The notes under the pieces are model-generated. The model had not been told where the DNA came from and searched no databases. It was given only the letters and a program-made list of their open reading frames with translations. From IMG/VR virus record IMGVR_UViG_3300042731_005759, positions 112,088-176,087 of that record: 64,000 nt of DNA; one strand, given 5' to 3'. This DNA comes from a virus. The translations under genes were made by a program, and so were the position numbers. How positions within the stretch are numbered: position 1 is the stretch's first letter; each line of letters opens with the position of its first letter. Shown here piece after piece: positions 17,087 through 24,749 of this stretch.

Positions 17087-19425
17087 GTTATGTCAATCCC
17101 CACATTAAGGTAACTTGGGCTGACACTTCAGAGTCATTTACACCAGAAAAAATCAAGTCAGTAAAAGAGTATTTTAAACAAAAATACAATACTCGATTTG
17201 TAAAGGTAATTACTAAAATCGTTGATGAGAGTAGTGACGCGGTATTGAAGTCACTTGAAGTATCTGATAGTATCTTAGAACCCGAATATCAAAAAAAGTT
17301 GATGAAAGACTTTTTAAAAGAAAATGATATTAAGGTTAACATAGACTATATAGATAGATTAGATAATAAGGTCAATGAAGAACTATTCCAAAAAGAAGAA
17401 AATAGAGTAAAATATAATAGATGGTATGTAAAGACCATTGAATTTGATAATTTCCTTTCTTTTGGTAAAGGAAATAAAATTGATTTTACTGAATTGGATG
17501 GAATCACAGTTGTTGAATCCACACCAAGAAACTTTGGAGGTAAGACCACCGCAACTGTAGATCTATTACTTTTCTTGTTTTTCAATACAACAACCAAAGC
17601 AACTAAAAACTCTGAAATTTTTAATAGATTCCTTAAAGATTCAAGTTATGTTAGGGCAAAAGGGGTGATTAGTATAGATGGTGATGACTATATTATTGAG
17701 AGAACTATTTCAAGAAAACTTAATAGATCAAACGAGTTTAATGTTAGTGGTGAATTGTCATTCAGTAAGATTCTTCCTGACGGTACAACACAAAATTTAT
17801 CAGGAGAACAAAGAAGAGAAACTGAAAAGTTTATCACTACAGCTATAGGTACACAAGAAGATTTTCTTTCAACGATATTAACCACTGGTTCAAACTTAGA
17901 GAGTCTAATAGAATCAAAACCAACTGCAAGAGGACAGATACTATCTAAATTCTTAGGATTAGACAATCTTAGAGAGAAAGAAAGAATTTGTAGTTCACTT
18001 AAAAATGATTATTCTAAAAAATTAATATCTAATACTAATAATAGATTCACTTTAGAACAGGATATTGAAAAGTATCATAAAGATATTATAGAGAAAGATG
18101 AATTGATCCAACAAAAGAATAAATCATTAGACGATTTTACTAATAACCTTAAACAATTAGAAGATAGAAAAGAGAAGATCCTCAGCGAGAAACATACGGA
18201 TGTAGATGAAGACTTAGTAAAGACCAACCCAACAACAATAAAAAGAGAAATCAGCGATGTAAATGATAAGATTAAGTCGATATCGAAAACATTAAAAGAA
18301 ACGAAAGTAAAGGAACCTAAAGAATATTATTTAGAAGATAAACATGATTCAATTAAAGACAAAATTAGGGACCTAAACTTCCAAGTGAAAGAGGATGAAC
18401 TGACAATAGAAAGACACCAAGATAAAATCAAACAATTAACAGAAGGTAGTGTGTGTCCGACGTGTAAAAGACCTTTGGAGGGTGTAGACCACACAAAAGA
18501 AATTGATTCAATAAAAAAAGAAATAAAGACTGTAGAGACAAACATTAAGAAAACGAATAAAAATGTCGACAAATCTACTGAAGAGGAAAAGAAATTCTCT
18601 ACACTTAAAAAGGAATATGATCTTTATGAGAGAAACAAATTGGTCAATGCGAGATATGAGTTAGAGATAGATCAAAAGAAACTTGATTTAGAGAAATTAC
18701 AACAAAAGTTAGATTATTTTGAAACTAACAAAAAGAAACATGAAAGAAATATCGAGATTAACAAAGAACTTATTATCTTAAGGACTAAGATCGATACTGC
18801 ATCATCAGAAATCAAACAATGTAATATACAAATTGAGAGATCCAAAAACGAAATTAGTAATCTGAAAGAGAGAATAGAGACCAATAAACAATTGATTGTA
18901 AAAATTAAACAAGAGGAAGAAATCATTAAGACTTATGACATTTATATGTCTGTGTTTGGGAAAAATGGTATATCCAAAACAATACTAAAAAGAATGATAC
19001 CACTTTTGAATATGGAACTGAGTCATCTACTTGATGATAGTTGTTTCTTTAAATTGGAAGTGAGTATGAATAAAAAGAACGAACTTGAATTTATGATGAT
19101 TGATAGTGACACGAGAGTAGTGAAACCATTATTCGCAGGTTCAGGTTACGAAAAGACAATTGCGTCTTTAGCACTAAGAAGTGTTTTAACAAAAGTTTCA
19201 TCTTTACCTAAACCAAATATTGTGGTTATGGACGAAGTTTTTGGTAAAATTGCGGATGAGAATCTTGAGATGGTTGGTGAGTTCTTTAAGAAGATAAAAA
19301 ATTATTTTGAACATATTTTTGTGATATCACACAACCCTCTTGTAAGGAACTGGTCAGACAATTTATTGATGATTGAGAAAGAAGAAAATATATCAACAAT
19401 CAAGTCTGTATCGGTAAAAATTTAA
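17083..19425 (+). CDS. SbcC/Rad50-like recombination ATPase subunit (T4 gp46 counterpart)
   Basis: The 780-residue protein has the SMC/Rad50 plan. After an unusual N-terminal extension of about 110 residues comes FDNFLSFGKGNKIDF and a P-loop (PRNFGGKTT). Long coiled coils flank a zinc-hook CPTC motif near residue 462, and the C-terminal half has the signature region LFAGSGYEKTIASLALRS and Walker B NIVVMDEVFG. With the gp47-like nuclease it should process DNA ends during recombination. The P-loop lacks the first Gly of the GxNGxGKS/T form used by most relatives. The N-terminal extension may be a fused or lineage-specific module. Confidence 0.85.
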   Translation: MSYVNPHIKVTWADTSESFTPEKIKSVKEYFKQKYNTRFVKVITKIVDESSDAVLKSLEVSDSILEPEYQKKLMKDFLKENDIKVNIDYIDRLDNKVNEELFQKEENRVKYNRWYVKTIEFDNFLSFGKGNKIDFTELDGITVVESTPRNFGGKTTATVDLLLFLFFNTTTKATKNSEIFNRFLKDSSYVRAKGVISIDGDDYIIERTISRKLNRSNEFNVSGELSFSKILPDGTTQNLSGEQRRETEKFITTAIGTQEDFLSTILTTGSNLESLIESKPTARGQILSKFLGLDNLREKERICSSLKNDYSKKLISNTNNRFTLEQDIEKYHKDIIEKDELIQQKNKSLDDFTNNLKQLEDRKEKILSEKHTDVDEDLVKTNPTTIKREISDVNDKIKSISKTLKETKVKEPKEYYLEDKHDSIKDKIRDLNFQVKEDELTIERHQDKIKQLTEGSVCPTCKRPLEGVDHTKEIDSIKKEIKTVETNIKKTNKNVDKSTEEEKKFSTLKKEYDLYERNKLVNARYELEIDQKKLDLEKLQQKLDYFETNKKKHERNIEINKELIILRTKIDTASSEIKQCNIQIERSKNEISNLKERIETNKQLIVKIKQEEEIIKTYDIYMSVFGKNGISKTILKRMIPLLNMELSHLLDDSCFFKLEVSMNKKNELEFMMIDSDTRVVKPLFAGSGYEKTIASLALRSVLTKVSSLPKPNIVVMDEVFGKIADENLEMVGEFFKKIKNYFEHIFVISHNPLVRNWSDNLLMIEKEENISTIKSVSVKI

Positions 19426-19447
19426 TAAAATTTTAACAAACCCGTTG

Positions 19448-19453
19448 TATAAT
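19448..19453 (+). promoter_or_regulatory. Possible -10 element TATAAT before the ClpP-like gene
   Basis: A consensus TATAAT lies between the gp46-like stop and the ClpP-like gene, but no good -35 sits 16-18 bases upstream. Transcription from it would start near 19460, close to a TTG that could otherwise be read as the gene start, which favours the ATG at 19492. Confidence 0.3.
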
Positions 19454-19491
19454 AAAATATTTTGTTTAACTTTGAAAAAACGATTAACCTT

Positions 19492-20166
19492 ATGATACCA
19501 AAAGAATATACTAGTTTTAATTTGTATGCTAAAGACCACAAAATTAGTGGTTCAGATTTACATTATTACAATAAACAAATTGAAAATAGTTTAACCCCGT
19601 ACATCTTAGAAGAGAGACAACTTAACGTTACTGTTATGGATGTTTTTTCTCGTTTGATGATGGAAAGAATTATATGGGTTGCAGGACCTGTAAATGACAA
19701 CATGTCGACTATCGTTCAGGCACAGTTAATGTTCTTGGACAGTTTAGATCATAATGACATTACAATGCATATCGACACACCAGGAGGTTCAGTTAAGTCA
19801 GGATTGTCTATGGTGGATGTTATGGATTACATCAACTCTGATATCAGAACCATCAATACAGGAATGGCGGCATCAATGGGTTCTATTTTACTTGGTGCAG
19901 GAACAAAAGGTAAAAGAGGTTCTTTGTCTTTTTCAAGAACGATGTTACATCAATCTAGTGGTGGTTTCCGTGGGAATATACAAGATGCAGAAATCGATAT
20001 GACTGAATGGAAAAAATTAAACAAACAACTATTTGAACTTTTGGGATCGTACTGTGGTAAGAAACCAGAAGTGGTTATGAATGATGCCACAAGAGACATG
20101 TGGTTATCCGCTGAAGAGGCTGTAGAGTACGGTATCATAGATAATGTTGTCAAGAAAAAAAAATGA
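19492..20166 (+). CDS. ClpP-like serine protease
   Basis: From the ATG at 19492 the protein has 224 residues. It has the full ClpP triad: Ser128 in GMAASMGSILL, His153 in MLHQSSGG and Asp202 in TRDMWLSAEEAVEYGIID, plus the DTPGGSV loop. ClpP peptidases form barrels that degrade unfolded proteins. In phages the fold is also used as a prohead maturation protease. No capsid genes are adjacent, so a maturation role cannot be claimed here. The N-terminal 45 residues are longer than in bacterial ClpP. An upstream TTG at 19462 would add ten residues. The gene sits after gp46 and before membrane-associated genes. Confidence 0.8.
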   Translation: MIPKEYTSFNLYAKDHKISGSDLHYYNKQIENSLTPYILEERQLNVTVMDVFSRLMMERIIWVAGPVNDNMSTIVQAQLMFLDSLDHNDITMHIDTPGGSVKSGLSMVDVMDYINSDIRTINTGMAASMGSILLGAGTKGKRGSLSFSRTMLHQSSGGFRGNIQDAEIDMTEWKKLNKQLFELLGSYCGKKPEVVMNDATRDMWLSAEEAVEYGIIDNVVKKKK

Positions 20167-20168
20167 AG

Positions 20169-20175
20169 TATTTAT
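20169..20175 (+). promoter_or_regulatory. Candidate late promoter box TATTTAT
   Basis: AAGTATTTATAAGTG precedes the ATG at 20181 with the 5-base gap seen at 3462, 7631 and 25975. The identical 15-base string recurs at 22181-22195. Confidence 0.5.
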
Positions 20176-20180
20176 AAGTG

Positions 20181-20891
20181 ATGGGCAAAAAAGGATTCGT
20201 AGGTAAGTTTCTAAATTTAGATATTAAGACTGTAATAATCATCGGTCTTGGTGTTGTACTACTACTTAGAAACTGTACAGGGTCCGATTCAAACAAAGAC
20301 ATTGAAATTGTTAAGGTAGACGGTAAAGACTACGAACTACTTGAAAGAAAGATTGATACTGTAGTTGTTGAAAAGGAAGTAATCGTTGAGAAGTACGTTC
20401 CTAAGTATATAACAAAAGTAGAGACAGTCGAAGTTCAAATACCTGTTGATGTTGATAGTTTGGCCATCGTAAGAAAATACTTCGAGACGTATGTTGTTAA
20501 AGACACTCTCAATCTCACTTATGATTTTCCAAAAGAAGTTACTGATGGTGAAGGAAACAAACCTGACAGTACATTAGGTTTTGGTATCTTAACTGATAAG
20601 ATAACTCAGAATCAAATAGTAGAAAGAGACGTTAAATGGAATTTCAGAATTCCAACAGTATATAATACAACAATAGTAAAGGATCCACCTAAAAACCAAT
20701 TGTATTATGGGTTTAATCTCGGTGTAAATAAGACTGATGTTTTTTCTTCCGCTTCGGGAGGTCTTATCCTTAAGACAAAACAAGACAAGTTATATCAATT
20801 AAATCTTGGTGTCCAAAACGCAGAGGGCACGGGACTCACACCGTATGTATCAGGGGGACTTTTTTGGAAAATTAATCTAAAGAAAGACTAA
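20181..20891 (+). CDS. Single-pass membrane-anchored protein with beta-rich C-terminus
   Basis: Read from the ATG at 20181 (a GTG sits one codon upstream), the 236-residue protein has one N-terminal membrane segment (TVIIIGLGVVLLL). A Val/Glu-rich stretch follows (VVVEKEVIVEKYVPKYITKV), similar in style to the repeat protein at 15704. The C-terminal region (LYYGFNLGVNKTD to GGLFWKINLK) alternates hydrophobic and polar residues like outer-membrane beta strands. An anchored envelope-spanning protein, perhaps lysis or superinfection related, is possible because an amidase lies downstream. That is inference only. Confidence 0.55.
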   Translation: MGKKGFVGKFLNLDIKTVIIIGLGVVLLLRNCTGSDSNKDIEIVKVDGKDYELLERKIDTVVVEKEVIVEKYVPKYITKVETVEVQIPVDVDSLAIVRKYFETYVVKDTLNLTYDFPKEVTDGEGNKPDSTLGFGILTDKITQNQIVERDVKWNFRIPTVYNTTIVKDPPKNQLYYGFNLGVNKTDVFSSASGGLILKTKQDKLYQLNLGVQNAEGTGLTPYVSGGLFWKINLKKD

Positions 20892-20892
20892 A

Positions 20893-21336
20893 ATGGAAAC
20901 ATACATTCTATTTTTATACGGCATGTTCGATGACATGGAGGATATAGAATTCTATTGTAATGAGGTTCTACTCCAAAATAGTGCCGTACATAGATTAAAA
21001 TTTATTGTAGAAAATAATAGGAACCTTGTAATAATTTTACAAACTAAACAAGGTCATGATGAATTTTCTAAGTCACTCCATAAGGATTTGACAATGGATA
21101 ACGTAAAATTTTATTTCATGTTTAGAAGAGACGAAATGATTTCGGCTCACCTACCACAAGAAGTAAAAGATTTTATATTCGGAAATGTAGAAGACAGATA
21201 CTTATCAGTTCAATACAGTAGACCGAAAAAAGTAGTTTCCCTTGATGTTGATGAAATATTAGAGAAGATCAAAAAAGAGGGAATTGATAGTTTAACTGTT
21301 GAGGAAAAAAAGTTCCTTGACGATTTTGAAAATTAA
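20893..21336 (+). CDS. Conserved-looking protein of unknown function
   Basis: The 147-residue acidic protein starts one base after the previous stop. It has an alternating alpha/beta look (YILFLYGMFDDMED, LVIILQTKQG, VKFYFMFRRDEM) and a helical C-terminal tail (LDVDEILEKIKKEGIDSL then TVEEKKFLDDF). That tail type often occurs at the ends of small bacterial and phage proteins. No catalytic motif is visible. Its end contains the -35 of the candidate sigma-factor promoter. Confidence 0.6.
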   Translation: METYILFLYGMFDDMEDIEFYCNEVLLQNSAVHRLKFIVENNRNLVIILQTKQGHDEFSKSLHKDLTMDNVKFYFMFRRDEMISAHLPQEVKDFIFGNVEDRYLSVQYSRPKKVVSLDVDEILEKIKKEGIDSLTVEEKKFLDDFEN

Positions 21337-21353
21337 AAAAATAATTGTATATT
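21325..21353 (+). promoter_or_regulatory. Candidate early promoter for the sigma factor
   Basis: TTTGAA (21325-21330), 17 bases, then TATATT (21348-21353). The start would be near 21360, leaving a roughly 30-base leader before the ATG at 21391. The -35 overlaps the end of the preceding gene. Confidence 0.45.
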
Positions 21354-21390
21354 AGTACTTATCGTTTCACATTAAAATAAATTAGACCGC

Positions 21391-22191
21391 ATGCACAATA
21401 CAACCTTCCTAAACACCGATGAAATCTTTCACTATTTAAAGGACATAAAGAAAATACCAGTCCTTTCAAACGACAGACTCAAACAAATAATCGTCGAACT
21501 TAAAGACGAAAATATCACACCACTACATCACCAAAAAATTCTTAAAGAACTAGTCATTGGTAATTTAAGATTCGTGATTAGTGTTTCAAAACAATATCAA
21601 AATCAAGGTATGGATCTCCCCGATTTAATTTCGGAGGGTAACATTGGTCTAATTAGGGCAGCCAAAGAATTCGATCCAACTAAAAAAGTGAGATTCATTT
21701 CCTATGCGGTCTGGTGGATCAAACAAAGTATTATGGCTTCTTTGAATGATAATGCAAGGACGATAAGACTTCCATCAAACATTATTCAAGACATTCAAAA
21801 ACTTAAAAAAGAACCTCTAACCGAAGAAGGAGAACATACACACACAAAAAAGGGTTCACTTTCTCTACCATATTGTGTAAGTTTAAGTGACAATATAAAT
21901 GAGGAAGGAGACCAACTGATTGATATTGTTATTAATAAAGACGCTGACGACCCTCAACAATTTGTTCAGGATGAAGAAGGAACAAAGGCGAGTGTTAGAA
22001 AGGCATTAGAAGTATTAAATGATAAAGAGAAAGTTATCATAACTAAGTACTTTGGTTTGGACGGTGTCGAATGTAATTTGGAAGACCTTGGAGAGGAATT
22101 TGGATGTACCAAAGAAAGAATTCGACAACTCAAGGAAAAGGCAATGAAGAAGTTGCGTAATGAGAGTTTTGTTCTGCTCAAGTATTTATAA
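21391..22191 (+). CDS. RpoD-like RNA polymerase sigma factor
   Basis: This 266-residue protein is a compact sigma70-family factor. Residues about 56-125 are region 2, with NLRFVISVSKQYQNQG, DLISEGNIGLIRAAKEFD and FISYAVWWIKQSIM. Residues about 123-165 are part of region 3. Residues about 200-258 are region 4, with the helix-turn-helix NLEDLGEEFGCTKERIRQLK. It lacks the long region 1.1/non-conserved region of housekeeping RpoD. The wording KQYQNQG and FISYAVWWI matches Bacteroidota RpoD better than proteobacterial or cyanobacterial RpoD (from memory). T4 uses the highly divergent gp55 for late transcription; this factor may play that part here by reading the TATTTAT boxes. Its own gene has an early-type promoter, as that model needs. 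Confidence 0.85.
   Translation: MHNTTFLNTDEIFHYLKDIKKIPVLSNDRLKQIIVELKDENITPLHHQKILKELVIGNLRFVISVSKQYQNQGMDLPDLISEGNIGLIRAAKEFDPTKKVRFISYAVWWIKQSIMASLNDNARTIRLPSNIIQDIQKLKKEPLTEEGEHTHTKKGSLSLPYCVSLSDNINEEGDQLIDIVINKDADDPQQFVQDEEGTKASVRKALEVLNDKEKVIITKYFGLDGVECNLEDLGEEFGCTKERIRQLKEKAMKKLRNESFVLLKYL
22183..22189 (+). promoter_or_regulatory. Candidate late promoter box TATTTAT overlapping the sigma gene stop
   Basis: AAGTATTTATAAGTG is identical over 15 bases to the site before 20181. Here the gap to the next ATG (22209) is 19 bases, the same as for the 33984 box before the fibre gene at 34010. Confidence 0.45.
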
Positions 22192-22208
22192 GTGTAAAAT
22201 AGATTAAT

Positions 22209-22499
22209 ATGAGAAATTTTATTGACAAGTATTTCATTACCATACTATTCGTAATCCTTATTTTAACTTTTTTTAGGGGTTGTGGTGATAGTAGAGAACT
22301 ATCGGATATCAAAAAGGAAATCGAGACCATAAAAGAAAATACCTTTACAAAAGATGAGTTGGACCTTAGACTAAAAATCGAGGGACTTAAGAGTGAACAC
22401 AGAATGATACAAGCAACAGATAGAAAAATGTTCGACTTAAATAGACAATCTGAAATCGAAAAAGAGTTAGAGGTACTTCAGAAGGAGTTAAATAAGTAA
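22209..22499 (+). CDS. Small single-pass membrane protein with coiled coil
   Basis: The 96-residue protein has an N-terminal membrane helix (YFITILFVILILTFF) followed by RGCGDS and a charged coiled coil (ELSDIKKEIETIKEN and IEKELEVLQKELNK). It lies directly before the large membrane protein, one base apart, and in the same apparent late transcript as the amidase. This layout (small membrane proteins, then an amidase) is compatible with a lysis module containing holin or spanin functions, but no specific family is recognised. Confidence 0.6.
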   Translation: MRNFIDKYFITILFVILILTFFRGCGDSRELSDIKKEIETIKENTFTKDELDLRLKIEGLKSEHRMIQATDRKMFDLNRQSEIEKELEVLQKELNK

Positions 22500-23828
22500 A
22501 TGGGAAAGTGGTTCAACAAGAACTTTAGAACGATCATATATGTTGCGTTCTTAGTTCCTATTATTACCGTCGCAATCGTATCCATCTCACACGTTACTGT
22601 GTGGTATGGTATCTCAAATCCAATGTCGTGGGCACTATACCTTTCAATAGGTATTGAAATTGCCGCACTTTCTGCGTTAGCTGCGATATCAGCACAAATG
22701 GGATCAAAGGTTTATGTTCCATTTGGTATTGTTACGTTGATTCAATTCGTGGGTAACATATTTTTTGCATTTGAATTTATCAAAATAGATGCGGTACAAT
22801 TCTTATCGTGGGTTGAATTAACAGGACCCATATTAGAATACGTCGGTATTGAACAAACTGATTTACAAGCACACAGAAGATTTTTGGCAATATTTGCGGG
22901 TGGTATGTTACCACTAATTTCATTATCATTCCTACATATGTTAGTCAAGTTTAATGAAGAAAAACAGTTGGAGACAAAAGAGGAAGAGAGTGATGATACT
23001 AAAACGGTTATTGAAGAAGAAACTAAAATCAAACCTTCAGAGGAAGATTTAAATAGGTTAGAGGAACTACTTAGTAAGTTCAAACCTGAAGAAAGACCAA
23101 AAGAAGGTAAGACCATATTTGACGCACGAACAAAAGAATGGGATGAGGATGAAGTCGTTGGGAGCGAGTCACGAGAAGAGACTGTGGAAGATGACTCCTC
23201 TGATCATTTTGAGGGTATGTCTGCCGAGACAGCGTATGGTAACGCATATGCAGATGATCCGTCTTATGATGAATTACCACCTGAAGCGAGAGGTTTTAAA
23301 CCACCTGTAAATGAAGAAGAAACTTTGGATGAAGAACCACCTGAATGGTTTACAGAACAACCACCACTAACTGATGAAGAGTTAGAACAATGGGCAAAAG
23401 AATCCGAAGAGGTGGATAATCTTTATTGGAACGAACAATACCCTGAACCATCTGAAGATATCGTTGAGAAACCAAAACCAATCACTCCCAACAAATACGA
23501 AGATTTAGAAAAGTACTTGAGGGAGTCGAGATCTTGGAACACACAAAGTGATGAGGACTCGACACTACCCGATAAAGTAGAGGAGAAACAATTAGATCTT
23601 GATACAGGTGAAATTAAAGACAAAGAACCTGAGGTGACTGAAGAACTAAGAAACATTGATGTTGTTTTAGAGGAGTTACCAACTCCCGAGGGACCTAATT
23701 TCAGTGTAGATGTTCAGATTGATGAAATTCCTGAGGAAACACCTATACCCCAACCCGATTTAAATGTTGGTCAACCACTCCCTTTAGAAAATCAGGACGA
23801 AAACGAACCTGAAAAAAAAAATCAATAG
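22500..23828 (+). CDS. Multi-pass membrane protein with long acidic Pro-rich tail (zero-frame product)
   Basis: The 442-residue product has about four membrane segments in its first 155 residues (for example IIYVAFLVPIITVAIVSI, WALYLSIGIEIAALSALAAI, IVTLIQFVGNIFFAFEFI and FLAIFAGGMLPLISLSFL). A roughly 280-residue tail follows that is very acidic and rich in Pro and Glu. The frame ends at TAG 23826-23828, just after a run of ten A. In the -1 frame the coding pattern continues for another 115 codons with the Thr-Pro repeats used elsewhere in this genome, so this may be the shorter of two products. Function unknown. Position suggests an envelope or lysis role. Confidence 0.7.
   Translation: MGKWFNKNFRTIIYVAFLVPIITVAIVSISHVTVWYGISNPMSWALYLSIGIEIAALSALAAISAQMGSKVYVPFGIVTLIQFVGNIFFAFEFIKIDAVQFLSWVELTGPILEYVGIEQTDLQAHRRFLAIFAGGMLPLISLSFLHMLVKFNEEKQLETKEEESDDTKTVIEEETKIKPSEEDLNRLEELLSKFKPEERPKEGKTIFDARTKEWDEDEVVGSESREETVEDDSSDHFEGMSAETAYGNAYADDPSYDELPPEARGFKPPVNEEETLDEEPPEWFTEQPPLTDEELEQWAKESEEVDNLYWNEQYPEPSEDIVEKPKPITPNKYEDLEKYLRESRSWNTQSDEDSTLPDKVEEKQLDLDTGEIKDKEPEVTEELRNIDVVLEELPTPEGPNFSVDVQIDEIPEETPIPQPDLNVGQPLPLENQDENEPEKKNQ
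23812..23821 (+). other. A10 slippery tract, candidate -1 frameshift site
   Basis: Ten consecutive A follow a G at 23811; zero-frame codons are GAA AAA AAA AAT CAA TAG. A -1 slip on A AAA AAA moves the ribosome into an open frame that avoids the TAG and runs to TAA at 24167. The same run could also cause RNA polymerase slippage or be a sequencing length error. Confidence 0.6.
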
Positions 23829-24169
23829 AACCTACAGATCACCCAACACCAATATTAACTTCGACACCTTTTAGTACACCGATACCAACATCTACTCCTT
23901 TTCCCACACAACTTCCTACACAAACACCATTACCAACAAATACACCAGGTCCAACACCTTACCCCACTTCAACTCTTCGACCTACTGAAACACCTTTACC
24001 TACAGTTACGGTAGAACCAACACCCACACCTCCACCTACAGAATACATAGATCAATTATATTCTGAGAGTATAAATATTGGTACCCCACCACCCATGGAA
24101 CCATTAATTAAGATGGGTGGAAAAGTAATTAGAAGAAATGTTGGAAATTCGAGACGTAGAAATAATTAA
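23822..24169 (+). CDS. Thr-Pro-rich -1 frame extension of the membrane protein
   Basis: Reading TCA at 23822 onward gives 115 codons without a stop: a Thr-Pro-rich stretch (for example TPIPTSTPFPTQLPTQTPLP) followed by EYIDQLYSESINIG, then PPPMEPLIKMGGKVIRR and a basic end. There is no start codon until the ATG near 24094, so it cannot be an ordinary separate gene. A frameshift fusion would give a protein of about 556 residues: membrane domain, acidic tail, Thr-Pro linker and basic C-terminus. It overlaps the amidase start by 32 bases, like other overlaps in this genome. This fills the otherwise geneless 310 bases between 23828 and 24138. Confidence 0.6.
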   Translation, partial: SIEPTDHPTPILTSTPFSTPIPTSTPFPTQLPTQTPLPTNTPGPTPYPTSTLRPTETPLPTVTVEPTPTPPPTEYIDQLYSESINIGTPPPMEPLIKMGGKVIRRNVGNSRRRNN

Positions 24170-24743
24170 TAAAGATGAACTGAATCATCCAAAAAAGTCA
24201 TATAAGAAGAAACAAATTCTTTTATATGACACAAAAAGACGTATTGACGATTTTATCAATAAAATAAAATATCGACAAAATGGTCAATATGAGGATATAC
24301 CTCATTTTATTGTCACAAAAATGGGTGACATATACCAAATATTAGACACTAAGTATCATTCAAAAACATTCGGGGAACATAAAATAGATTGTAGACAAAT
24401 TAAGGTCGCAGTAGAAAATTTAGGTTGGTTAAATAAGAATACCATTACAGGTTATTATAGTAATTGGATTGGCGACCCACATAGATCAGATCCATTCGTT
24501 AGAAGTTGGAGAGATAAATTCTATTGGGACAGGTACACTGATGTCCAAATAGAAAGTATTATAGAACTATGTGTAAATCTTTGTAAAGAACACAATATTA
24601 AAGATAGGATAGTACCTTCTAATGGATTTATAGAAAATATAGAGAAATTCGAGGGAATTGTATGCAAATCCAACTTTTCAAATATTTATACAGATATAAA
24701 CCCTTCGTTTAATTTTAAAAAATTTACTGAGGTCGAAATTTAA
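24138..24743 (+). CDS. N-acetylmuramoyl-L-alanine amidase-like endolysin (Amidase_2 fold)
   Basis: The 201-residue protein fits the Amidase_2/AmpD plan. IPHFIVTKMGDIYQIL carries zinc ligand His56, and QIKVAVENLGWL follows the usual strand. YTDVQIESIIELCVNLCKEH is the Q-helix region, and GIVCKSNFSNIYTDINPSF carries the last ligands. In AmpD these are His154 and Asp164, ten residues apart; here Cys176 and Asp186 have the same spacing, so His appears replaced by Cys. Such enzymes cut the peptide from the glycan in peptidoglycan and usually serve phage lysis. Small membrane-protein genes upstream fit a lysis module. No signal peptide is seen, so it would need a holin-type partner. Confidence 0.65.
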   Translation: MLEIRDVEIINKDELNHPKKSYKKKQILLYDTKRRIDDFINKIKYRQNGQYEDIPHFIVTKMGDIYQILDTKYHSKTFGEHKIDCRQIKVAVENLGWLNKNTITGYYSNWIGDPHRSDPFVRSWRDKFYWDRYTDVQIESIIELCVNLCKEHNIKDRIVPSNGFIENIEKFEGIVCKSNFSNIYTDINPSFNFKKFTEVEI

Positions 24744-24749
24744 GATATT

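Noticed and set aside
19462-19491. TTG start for the ClpP-like gene
   Set aside because: It lies at the predicted transcription start of a TATAAT box and a normal ATG follows 30 bases on; not excluded, only less likely.
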